Shown here piece after piece: positions 44,033 through 52,900 of a stretch of 64,000 nucleotides of DNA; the stretch's first letter is position 1, and every line of letters begins with the position of its first letter. The notes below the pieces were generated by a model, which saw only the letters and a list, made by a program, of their open reading frames with translations, did no database searches and was not told where the DNA came from. The DNA comes from Mesorhizobium sp. NFR06. Its GTDB lineage: Bacteria; Pseudomonadota; Alphaproteobacteria; Rhizobiales; Rhizobiaceae. Where the stretch lies: assembly GCF_900115245.1 (NCBI RefSeq), contig NZ_FOVT01000017.1, positions 46,874 through 110,873 on the forward strand, read 5' to 3'. The translations under genes and the position numbers were made by a program.

Positions 44033-45496
44033 TCACAGGCTGATCAGGACGCTCTTGGTCCTGCGGTTGGCGAGATAGGCCTCACGGCCCAGGTCCTTGC
44101 CGATGCCGGAGTGCTTATAGCCGCCGGTCGGCAGGATATGGTCACGCGAGCGGCTGTAGCGATTGACCCAGACAGTGCCTGCTTCGAGCTTGCGCGCGAA
44201 ACGGATCGTGCGGGACAGGTCGGAAGTGAACAGGCCGGAAGCCAGTCCGTAGGTCGGATGGCTGGACAAGGCCAGCGCCTCTTCCTCGGTTTCGAAGGTC
44301 TGGACGGTCAGGACCGGCCCGAATATCTCCTCGACGATCGCCGGATTGGCCTGGTCGACATTGGCGACCAGCGTCGGTTCGTAGAAATAGCCGGGGTTGT
44401 CCATGACGCCGCTGCCGGTAAGGCATTCGCCGCCGGCTTCGAGGGCGGCCCGCACGATGCCGTCGACACGCGTCCGCTGCCGTTCCGAGATGATCGGCGA
44501 ATACTGCGTCGCCTCGTCCCAGGTCGGACCGGGCCGCACCGCCTTCATCTTCGCCACGATGGCGGCGGTCAGTCTGTCGGCCACGCTCCTCTCGACGATC
44601 AGCCGCGTGCCGGCCACGCAGGCCTGGCCGGCGTTGAAGGTGACGCTGCCGGCAATCGCCGCTGCCGCCTTGTCGAGATCTGCGTCGGAAAAGACGATCT
44701 GCGGACTCTTGCCGCCGAGTTCCAGCGTCATCGGCTTGACGCCGGTGCGGGCGACGTTCTCCATGATCGCCGAACCGGCGCGGGTCGAGCCGGTGAAGCT
44801 GACCTTGGCGATCTCGGGATGGCCGGTCAGCGCCGTGCCGGTCGTCGGGCCGTCGCCGAGCACCACGTTGATCAAACCGGACGGCAGGCCAGCCCTGACG
44901 GCGAGCTGCGCCATATGGATGGCCGAGAAGGGCGTCATTTCCGACGGCTTCAACACCACGGCATTGCCCGCGGCCAGTGCCGGACCGAGCTTCCAGCCGG
45001 CCATCGAAATAGGAAAATTCCAGGGCGTGATGGCGCCGACCACGCCATAGGGCTCGCTCATGACCATGCCGAGGCTGGCGTCGTCGGTCGGCACCAATTC
45101 GGTGCCTTCCTTATCGGCGAATTCGGCAAAGAAACGGATCTGCTCGGCTGTCACGGCGATATCGCCGGCGACGAGCTGACCGACGGGCCGGGTGGAGGAC
45201 AGCGCTTCGATCCTGGCCAGCGTTGCCGCTTCGGCCTCGATCAAATCGGCCCAGGCCTGGAGCACCCTGGTGCGCTCGCGCGGCCGGACGCCGCCCCAGT
45301 TGCTGGCCTTCAGCGCTGCCCTAGCGGTTTCCACCGCGCGGTCGACTATGTCGATGCCAGCCACCGGACAGGCTGCGTATGCCTTGCCGTCCGATGGGCG
45401 GCGCATCTCGATCGCACCCTCGGCCGCGATGAGCTTCCCGCCGATAAAGTGGCCGACGGGAGGGGAGACGTTATCCGGGTCAAAGCTCAGGCCCAT
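44033..45496 (-). CDS. Aldehyde dehydrogenase
   Basis: The 487-residue enzyme has LELGGKSPQIVFSDADLDKA with the general-base Glu, the catalytic Cys in FNAGQACVAGTRLIVE, SFTGSTRAGSAIM and the C-terminal GTVWVNRYSRS ... GGYKHSGIGKDLG. The YSRSRDHILPTGGYK ending and FNAGQAC resemble gamma-aminobutyraldehyde/betaine-aldehyde and PuuC-type enzymes. It therefore probably oxidises an amino-aldehyde made by one of the DAO enzymes or the aminotransferase. It is separated by 149 bp from the cupin gene upstream and by four bases from the dehydrogenase downstream. Confidence 0.9.
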   Translation of the reverse strand: MGLSFDPDNVSPPVGHFIGGKLIAAEGAIEMRRPSDGKAYAACPVAGIDIVDRAVETARAALKASNWGGVRPRERTRVLQAWADLIEAEAATLARIEALSSTRPVGQLVAGDIAVTAEQIRFFAEFADKEGTELVPTDDASLGMVMSEPYGVVGAITPWNFPISMAGWKLGPALAAGNAVVLKPSEMTPFSAIHMAQLAVRAGLPSGLINVVLGDGPTTGTALTGHPEIAKVSFTGSTRAGSAIMENVARTGVKPMTLELGGKSPQIVFSDADLDKAAAAIAGSVTFNAGQACVAGTRLIVERSVADRLTAAIVAKMKAVRPGPTWDEATQYSPIISERQRTRVDGIVRAALEAGGECLTGSGVMDNPGYFYEPTLVANVDQANPAIVEEIFGPVLTVQTFETEEEALALSSHPTYGLASGLFTSDLSRTIRFARKLEAGTVWVNRYSRSRDHILPTGGYKHSGIGKDLGREAYLANRRTKSVLISL

Positions 45497-45645
45497 GGGC
45501 GCCCACTCTCAGCTGTTCTGGAGGAACCTAGCGCGAGCAGCAGCGCAGCATGCACCGTTCGGCAATCAGTCGCGGATGATTGTTGCGCGCTGGCGATGAG
45601 GGACGGCAAAATCTGTTGCGGAGGCGCCGGCCCGCGCAGACTCCA

Positions 45646-45999
45646 CTACCCTACGGTCACGTAAACCTTGCGCACCGTCTCGATGGTCTTCCAGACACCT
45701 GTGAAGCCGGGCTTCATCACGAAGCTGTCGCCGGCGCGGTAGGTCACCGTCTCGCCGGCGTCGGGCGTGATCTCGATCACGCCCGAAAGGATGTGGCAAA
45801 ACTCGAAAGTCTCTCCCTTGACCGAGCGCGTCTCTCCGGGCGTCGCTTCCCATACACCGGTATGCACCAGGTCATCCTTGGCCGCATCCTGCGCCCAGGT
45901 CTTGAAGGCGGGGTCGCCGGCAATGAGCCGTCCGGGCAGCGCCTTGGATTCGCGTGGCGAGAAGGCAGGGCTGGTGTCGACGGTCTTGAGCAGGGACAA
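45646..45999 (-). CDS. Small Cupin_3 (DUF861) domain protein
   Basis: The 117-residue protein is a single cupin barrel: GDPAFKTWAQDAAKDDLVHTG, then GVWEATPGETRSVKGETFEF, CHILSGVIEITPDAG and YRAGDSFVMKPGFTGVWKTI. Its paralogue at 59818-60171 is similar along the whole length. There is no ATG near the expected start; I choose TTG 45999 because AAAGG lies nine bases upstream and the length then equals the paralogue. A further TTG at 46026 overlaps the preceding stop and is an alternative. Such cupins sit beside DAO/ALDH genes in many rhizobia; the role is unknown, perhaps binding or isomerising an intermediate. Confidence 0.82.
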   Translation of the reverse strand: MSLLKTVDTSPAFSPRESKALPGRLIAGDPAFKTWAQDAAKDDLVHTGVWEATPGETRSVKGETFEFCHILSGVIEITPDAGETVTYRAGDSFVMKPGFTGVWKTIETVRKVYVTVG

Positions 46000-46022
46000 G
46001 GGATAGCCTTTCAGGTTGGACT

Positions 46023-46946
46023 TCAATAGCCGCGCGACCGGTCGACGAGCCCGATGGGATCGAGCCCGGCGCGGTGGCGTCGGATGTTTTCGATGACGGC
46101 GCGTGCCGCGGTTGCGGGCTGCGTGATGCTCGCGACATGCGGAGTCAGGATGATCTTCGGATGCGACCAGAACGGATGGGCCGCTGGCAACGGTTCGGGA
46201 TCGGTGACGTCGATCATCGCCGCGCAAAGGTGGCCGCTGTCCAGCGCGGCGATGAGCGCCTCATGGTCGAGCTGCGGCCCCCGGCCGGTATGGACGAGCG
46301 ACGCGCCTTCGGGCAGTTTCGCGAAAAGCTCGGCATTGAGGAAACCGCGCGTTTCCTCGGTCAGCGGCAGCAGGCAGACCAGTATGTCGCTGGTCACAAG
46401 CATCTTCTTCAATCCGGGCTTGCCATGATAACAGGTCACGCCCTCGATCCGTCGCGGCGAGCGGCTCCAGCCCGCGAGCGGGAAGCCGAAAGGCTCCAGC
46501 CGCTCAAGGACGGCCTGACCGAGCGTCCCGAGGCCGAGCACGCCGATCCGGCGTGACCCGGCCTGGAACTGCGGTATGTCGCGCCATTCGCCGGCACGCT
46601 GCTGCGCCAGATAGGCGGGCAGGTTGCGGTGGAGCGCGAGCACGGCCAGCGCGACATACTCCTGCATCATACGCATGATGCCTTCCTCGACCATGCGCAC
46701 AACCTTCACCGCCGCGGGCACCGCGTCGAAGTGGAACTGGTCGACACCGGCACCGATGGAAAACAGGACCTCCAGATTCCTGTAGCATGCGAGGTTTTCC
46801 GGCACTGTCCAGGTGATGAGATAGCGCACTGCGTCCGGATGGACCGTCGCGGCATCCATGGCGAAGGGGAGGTCGGGCAACTCTTTCGCGAAGGCTTCGG
46901 CGAAAATCGCGCCGCGCCGGGCATCGGAGTTGAACAAGAACGTCAT
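46023..46946 (-). CDS. ghrA: 2-hydroxyacid dehydrogenase, glyoxylate/hydroxypyruvate reductase A-like
   Basis: The 307-residue enzyme has the NAD(P)-binding IGVLGLGTLGQAVLERLEPFG near 134-154, LLPLTEETRGFLNAELFAKL, VHTGRGPQLDHEALIAALDS and the catalytic-His segment HPFWSHPKIILTPHVASITQ. This pattern, and the length, fit GhrA, which reduces glyoxylate and hydroxypyruvate with NADPH. In this operon it could handle a 2-oxoacid by-product. It lies 13 bp after the ArgE-like gene. Substrate is inferred from family only. Confidence 0.85.
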   Translation of the reverse strand: MTFLFNSDARRGAIFAEAFAKELPDLPFAMDAATVHPDAVRYLITWTVPENLACYRNLEVLFSIGAGVDQFHFDAVPAAVKVVRMVEEGIMRMMQEYVALAVLALHRNLPAYLAQQRAGEWRDIPQFQAGSRRIGVLGLGTLGQAVLERLEPFGFPLAGWSRSPRRIEGVTCYHGKPGLKKMLVTSDILVCLLPLTEETRGFLNAELFAKLPEGASLVHTGRGPQLDHEALIAALDSGHLCAAMIDVTDPEPLPAAHPFWSHPKIILTPHVASITQPATAARAVIENIRRHRAGLDPIGLVDRSRGY

Positions 46947-46959
46947 TCCGGTTGCTCCT

Positions 46960-48084
46960 TCAGGCCGCGCAACGTGCGCCCAGCACCTCGATCATCCGCT
47001 GGCAGGCGGCGAGCTCGTCAGCGAGGATGTATTCGTCCGGCTTGTGGGCGCGGCCGATATCGCCCGGTCCGCAAATGATCGCATCGATCCCGGCTGCTTG
47101 ATAAAGTCCGGCCTCGGTGCCGTAGCTGACGGCGGCAAGCGGTGCTTCGCCGGTCAATTCGCAGAGCAGTGCTGCCAGTGCTGCGTCTCGTGGCAGTGAC
47201 AGTGCCGGATAGGCGCTGATCGGCGTCCACCCCACAACGTAGCCCTGGGGTACAAGGGCCTCGGCCCTCGCCTTTACGGGCGCAAGGAGGCTGGCCGGGT
47301 CGACACCCGGTATCGCGCGCGCCTCCAGATCTAGCGTGCAGATATCGGGGATGATGTTGACCGACTGCCCGCCGGCGATCACGCCGGCCTGCAGCGAGGA
47401 ATAGGCTGGTTCGAAGATCGGGTCGAACGGACCCTGCGCCAGCTGCTCCGCTTCGCTCACCGCCGCGCTCAGCGCACTGGCCATGGCGTGGATGGCGTTG
47501 AGGCCGAGATCGGGCCGCGAGGAATGACCAGGGCGCCCGTGGATCGTCAGGCGAGCGGCCGCCTTGCCCTTGTGGCCACGCACGGCGCGCATGCCGCTCG
47601 GCTCACCGACGATGACGCCGAGCGGCTTGGCGCAAAGTTCGGGAAGGCGGGCGATCAGGTGCGGTACGCCTCGGCATCCCACCTCCTCGTCATAGGAGAA
47701 GGCAAGGTGGATTGGCCTGGCAAGGCGTAGTTTCGTCAGCGCAGGCACTGCCGCGAGCGCAGCGGCCAGAAATCCCTTCATATCCGTGGTGCCGCGTCCG
47801 TATAGCCGCTCGTCCTGCCGGCGCAGCGTGAAAGGATCCGAGGTCCATTGCGGCTCGCCGGCGGGAACGACGTCCATGTGGCCGGACAGGATGTAGCCGG
47901 GGACATCAGCCGGACCGATCGTGGCGAAAAGATTGGAACGGTCGCCTTCCGGCCCGGGCAGCAGGATGACCTTTGCTCCACGTTCTTTGAGGTAGCTCGC
48001 AATCCAGCCGGCAATGTCGCCGTTCGGCTCGCCGGCGACCGACGCAAAGGCGACGAGACGGTCCAGAATGTCGAAGACGTCCAT
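46960..48084 (-). CDS. argE: M20 peptidase, acetylornithine deacetylase (ArgE)-like
   Basis: The 374-residue metallohydrolase has the two-zinc ligands of family M20: ILSGHMDVVPAGEPQW, LYGRGTTDMKGFLAAAL, AFSYDEEVGCRGVPH and, near the end, the His of CGPGDIGRAHKPDEYI. The dimerisation lid has AARLTIHGRPGHSSRP. In this catabolic context it may remove an N-acyl group from an acylated amino acid or amine rather than serve arginine synthesis. The start at 48084 is preferred because GAGGG lies six bases ahead; ATG 48096 is an alternative. It leads a six-gene operon and is divergent from the GNAT gene at 48321. Confidence 0.87.
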   Translation of the reverse strand: MDVFDILDRLVAFASVAGEPNGDIAGWIASYLKERGAKVILLPGPEGDRSNLFATIGPADVPGYILSGHMDVVPAGEPQWTSDPFTLRRQDERLYGRGTTDMKGFLAAALAAVPALTKLRLARPIHLAFSYDEEVGCRGVPHLIARLPELCAKPLGVIVGEPSGMRAVRGHKGKAAARLTIHGRPGHSSRPDLGLNAIHAMASALSAAVSEAEQLAQGPFDPIFEPAYSSLQAGVIAGGQSVNIIPDICTLDLEARAIPGVDPASLLAPVKARAEALVPQGYVVGWTPISAYPALSLPRDAALAALLCELTGEAPLAAVSYGTEAGLYQAAGIDAIICGPGDIGRAHKPDEYILADELAACQRMIEVLGARCAA

Positions 48085-48320
48085 TCGAGCCCTCATGGCA
48101 TTTTCAGGGTTGCCGGTGTGGCGCCGCCGGCCATAACCGCACAATTGCGACAGAACATCTGCGCATTCCATCGCGATTGCGTGCCGAAAGCGGAAGTGTT
48201 TCAGTTGAATCTTGCGTTGGCATCCGGCATTCGAGCAAATCGTATCGGCCCGGTTGTATAGCGTTGGCAGGGCAGGGGCGTTGTATGTCACCCGTTACGT
48301 AATCTTTCAGAGGCAAGGAA

Positions 48321-49217
48321 TTGAAGCCGTCCGAAAGCTTGAAAATCGATGCCTTCTCAATGCAGATCGCCGACGTCCAAAATGTCGACCTGGACCGATT
48401 GCACGCGCTCTCGTTGTCGGTGGGATGGCCGCATCGGGCCGAGGACTGGCAATTCCTGCGTGAATCGGGGCAAGGCTTCGTGGCGCTCGATGAGATCGGC
48501 CGGGTTCTGGGCTCGGCCATGTGGTTTCCGCATGGCGCCGATTTCGCGACGGTCGGAATGGTCATCACCTCGCCCCGACTACAGACCCTGGGGACAGGGC
48601 AATGGCTGATGAAGAGGATCTTCGACAGGATCCCCGGGCGCGATCTGCGTCTCAACGCCACCCGCGCAGCGCGGCGGCTCTACCTCTCGCTCGATTTCCA
48701 GCCGGAGAAGACCGTCTACCAATGCCAGGGCGTCGCCCGCGTGCCGACGAGGGACGTGCCGGCGGGGAGCCGCGGCGATATCCGGACTTTGGAAACAGGC
48801 GATGTTGCGGCAGTGATCGCGCTCGACGCGGCGGGGTTTGGCGTGAGACGGACGGCGCTCATTGAAAAGCTGTTCGCGCATTCGGCCGGCTACGGCCTCT
48901 TCGACGGGAAAAAGCTGACCGCTTTCGCGTTGTGCCGGCCGTTCGGCCGTGGCCATGTCGTGGGGCCGGTCGTAGCCCACGGCGACACTGACGCCGTGGC
49001 GATCGTCCGGCCGCACATAGCCAACCACTCGGGGTCTTTCCTCAGGGTCGACACCCATATCGAAAATGGCGAGTTCGCGGCCTTCCTGTCGCACGCCGGG
49101 ATGCCGGTCTTCGACACGGTGCTTACCATGTCGCTAGGCAAACGCCTCGCCGATTTTTCCGACGACCGCTCGGCTAGGCCGAAGACCTTTGCCCTGGCAA
49201 GCCAAACCCTCGGGTAG
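48321..49217 (+). CDS. Double GNAT-domain acetyltransferase-like protein (second copy)
   Basis: The 298-residue protein is a paralogue of 38365-39204 along its length: LSLSVGWPHRAEDWQFLRES, GRVLGSAMWFPHG, then the second half with ALCRPFGRGHVVGPVVAHGD and the shared end RPKTFALASQTLG. Its acetyl-CoA loop (PRLQTLGTGQWLMKRIFD) is less canonical than in the paralogue, lacking the usual RxxGxG order. The start appears to be TTG 48321, with GAGG upstream; ATG 48360 is an alternative. It is divergent from the ArgE-like deacylase, so an acylation/deacylation pair shares one promoter region. Confidence 0.8.
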   Translation: MKPSESLKIDAFSMQIADVQNVDLDRLHALSLSVGWPHRAEDWQFLRESGQGFVALDEIGRVLGSAMWFPHGADFATVGMVITSPRLQTLGTGQWLMKRIFDRIPGRDLRLNATRAARRLYLSLDFQPEKTVYQCQGVARVPTRDVPAGSRGDIRTLETGDVAAVIALDAAGFGVRRTALIEKLFAHSAGYGLFDGKKLTAFALCRPFGRGHVVGPVVAHGDTDAVAIVRPHIANHSGSFLRVDTHIENGEFAAFLSHAGMPVFDTVLTMSLGKRLADFSDDRSARPKTFALASQTLG

Positions 49218-49554
49218 TTGCCTTGGCATTGCTTGCCGAAACCCTTCTCCCCCGAAGCCGGTCGGCACACAAGGCGATCCCCGCGTTTAGGTCTGCCCTT
49301 TTTGCTTTCATCTGGAAGGAAGTACTTCGGCTACGCCAATGGAGCTTCTTGGTGTGCACTATCTTCTCCACAGCCGTACTTGCGATTACTGACTAGGTCG
49401 AGTCAGACAACAAAGCGGCAGCCCATCCTTTGTGTGGGCGGTTGTCGCTGCGCGGCGCACGGGTCTGTTATCCGACCCGGTCATCTGCGAAGCGACACAC
49501 TGCTTGCGGCCCCGAAACGGTCGATAGATTTGTTCTACAATTCGCGATCGACTG
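49218..49554. other. Intergenic stretch at the edge of the catabolic region
   Basis: No gene is seen. Its right part (from about 49505: GCGGCCCCGAAACGG, then TTGTTCTACAA) matches sequence before repeat R1 copy B and so belongs to a longer R1 unit. Confidence 0.4.
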
Positions 49555-49750
49555 CGGTTCCTGGAAGCTTTTCGCACTTTCTGGGTCGCGCCTCAGCCCG
49601 AATTGCGTTTGCTTTTGGCGCAAATTGGGACACTAGAGTCGGCTTTGGGAAGAATTTGAGGGTACTTCAACTTTCTGGCGCGCGCGCTCACCCGGTCGTG
49701 AACGTCAGCGCAAACGTCCGATAGTTCACGTGCTAAACGACCGCTATGCG
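49555..49750 (+). repeat. Dispersed repeat R1, copy C
   Basis: GGTTCCTGGAAGCTTTTCG to GACCGCTATGCG, nearly identical to copy A at 2322-2517 and in the same orientation, 47 kb away. It directly precedes repeat R2 and the first cyclase gene. Confidence 0.85.
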
Positions 49751-49795
49751 CCCCATGTCGGCCGTTGAAGTCAGGCTTGCCACCGCGCTATAGCG

Positions 49796-49831
49796 GACAT
49801 TACCGGCGACCACGCTGGAGGTTGCGGTCGG
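49796..49831 (+). repeat. Repeat R2, copy 1 (36 bp)
   Basis: Starts GACATTACCGGCGACCACGC and continues TGGAGGTTGCGGTCGG. The second copy at 53622-53657 differs at one or two positions. The two copies bracket the zinc-ribbon cyclase gene in direct orientation. Confidence 0.75.
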
Positions 49832-49988
49832 GCCAGGAGCCGGTTCCGGCCGTTTCCCCGAAGCGGACACTTTGCGTAATGGCCAGCGTCGATTCCTAAC
49901 CAACCGCGGTCGCAATACCCGAGTTCGTGCCTTGGTGGCGATCCGGAAGTGACAGTATACTGGATCAGTTATCGAGGCGGGACCAACC

Positions 49989-52900
49989 GTGCAGTGCCCG
50001 CAATGCCAAGCCGCCATGCAGGACGGCAAGATTTTCTGTGACGTGTGCGGCACGCCGCTGCCGCAGCGGTGTCCGGCATGCGGGGCCGAGAGCCAAGCGG
50101 GCAAGAAGTTCTGCGGCGATTGCGGTTCCCACCTGACCAGCCCGGGCTCACACGAGGTAAGCAGAGCAGCGCGAGCCGAATATCCTTCCCTTCCATCGTC
50201 GCCCGACACTATCTCTTCCGGAGCGGAGCGCCGCCAGATCACCGTCATGTTGTGCGACCTGGTGGGCTCGACAACGCTTTCGGCGCGTCTCGATCCTGAG
50301 GATCTTCGCGGCGTGATTGGCGCTTATCACGCCCGCGTAGCGGACGTTGTAGGACAGCACGAGGGCTTCGTGGCACATTACATGGGCGATGGTGTGCTCG
50401 CCTACTTCGGCTACCCTGAGGCGCACGAGGATGACGCCGAGCGAGCCGTAAGCACCGGCCTTGATCTTGTTGACGCAGTCGGGCAGCTCCCAGCCCCGGA
50501 ACCGTTGCAGGTGCGCGTCGGAATCGCCACAGGCGTGGTCGTCGTCGGCGACCTCGTTGGTTCAGGGGGCGCTCACGAGCGCGATATCGTTGGCGAGACG
50601 CCGAATCTGGCCGCGCGCCTCCAGACACTCGCTGAACCCGACAGCGTTATGATCTGTCCAACAACACGCCGTCTCCTTGGGAACCTCTTCGAGTACAAGG
50701 ACTTCGGTAAGATTGCTATCCGGGGCTTTGTCGGGCACGTAGGGGTAGCGCAGGTCTTGCGACCAAGCGCTATCGAGAGCCGTTTCGAAGCTTTCCACGC
50801 GTCAGTGTTGACGCCTCTCGTCGGGCGTGAAGAGGAAATTGCGCTGCTCCTGCAGCGATGGGCGCAAGCGAAGGACGGCGAGGGCCAGGTAGTAGTGCTC
50901 TCGGGCGAGCCGGGGATCGGCAAGTCGCGCACAATCACCGCTCTGCTGGAACAGCTCCGCGGTGAACGGCACGCACGGCTGCGGCATTTCTGCTCACCAC
51001 ACCACCAAGACAGCCCACTCTATCCGATTATCCGTCAACTCGAACGAGCAGCGGGGTTCGAGCGCGACGACACCCCGGTAGCAAAGCTCGACAAGCTGGC
51101 GACCCTGTTTAAGCCTACGGCAGCGACTGAGACGGACCTCGCGCTCTTGGCCGAATTGCTGTCCGTGTCCTCACCGGAAGCGAATGCGGCTCAGCTCGAG
51201 CTCGCGCCGCAAAAGAAGAAGGAGTGGATCTTTGCCGCTCTCAGGCATCAGCTTGAGGTCCTGGCAGGAAATGCGCCTGTGCTCATGGTCTTCGAAGATG
51301 CTCACTGGGCTGACCCGACCTCGCGCGAGCTCCTCGACGACATCGTCATCCATGCAGCGCGTTTGCCCCTGCTGGCGGTGATAACTTGCCGGCCTGAGTT
51401 CCAGCCACCCTGGGTGAGTTGTCCGCACGTCACGCCCCGTCCTCTGAACCGGCTCGGTCCGAGCGAGGCGGCTGCCCTCGTTCGGCGCATTGTACAGAGC
51501 ACGAGATCGTCGCTCGCTAACCAGCTGGTCGATGAGATTGTTGATCGTACAGACGGCATTCCTCTGTTCCTGGAGGAGCTGACGAAGGCCGTGCTGGAAG
51601 CCGGCGCAGTTGACACGTCAACAAATATGGGGCGTCCAATATCGGCCCTGTCCGGGATCCCTGCGACCTTGCACGCATCTCTGATGGCGCGCCTTGACCG
51701 GCTGGGTGCGGCGGCAAAAGAGGCTGCGCAGGTCGGCGCGGCACTCGGTCGGGATTTCTCATATGAGTTCATCCGCGCCGTCGCAAAGATGAGCGACGAA
51801 GTACTGGACGAACAGCTAAGCCGGCTCGTTGCCGCTGAACTGGTGTTCGAACGTGGCACGCGGCCGGACACGATCTACACCTTCAAACATGCCTTGGTTC
51901 AGGAAGCGGCTTATACCACGCTCCTGCGGGCTGATCGGCAGCGGTTGCACGCCCGCATCGCCGAGGCCGTGGAGCTGCGCTTTCCCGACCGGTGCAAGCG
52001 CGAGCCGGAGCTGTTGGCCCATCACTTCGCCGAGGCCCGCCAGATTGAACGTGCCCTCGACTACATACTGCAGGCTGGCGCGCGGGCGGTCGAGCGTTCA
52101 GCCAATGTCGAGGCAATCCGGCACTTGACGCGCGGGCTGGAGGCGCTTCAGACACTCCCCGAAAGCGTCGAGCGAGATAGGCGGGAACTGGCGTTTCAAG
52201 TCGCGATCGGCACGCCCTTGACCGCAGTCTACGGTTATTCCGCTCCGCAAACAGGCGCTGCGTACAGCCGCGCCCGGATACTTTGCGAACGGCTGGGCGA
52301 GCCGGAGCCGCTCGTCGCGACGCTCAGTGGGGAATTTGCCTTTCACTTGCTACGTGGCGACCATCCTATGATGCAACGGCTGGTGCAGGAGGCGCGGCAG
52401 ATCTCTGAGCGCTCGCCGAACCCGTTGGTTCGGCTCGCCAGTTATCGTCTCGCCGGGATTACCGCCACGCACGATGGTGCCTTTGCTGACGCTCGCTTGG
52501 AGTTCGAAGCAATCCTCGCGCTGTTCGACCCCAGCCAGCATCGAGGACAGCCGGTCCACTATGTGCACGACCCCATGGTCTACGCTCTCACCTATCTTAC
52601 ACTGGTGCTCTGGATCCTGGGCTTTCCCGACCAGGCACGCCGCTTCAGCAACGCGGCGTTCGCCTGCGCTGCGGAGTTGAACCAGGCGAACCTCACAGCC
52701 TATGTCCACAATTACGCGGGCGCAGGACTCGATGAACTCCTCGGCAATGTCGCCGGTGTCCGTGCGCATGCCGAGGCCATAGTTGAGCTGGCCGAGCGCC
52801 ACAGCCTGCATTATTGGCGGTTAAACGCCCTGATCCTTCAGGGCTGGGCGAGGGTGCAAGAGGGTGCCGCAGAAGCCGGGATTGCGCTTATGCGCCAAAG

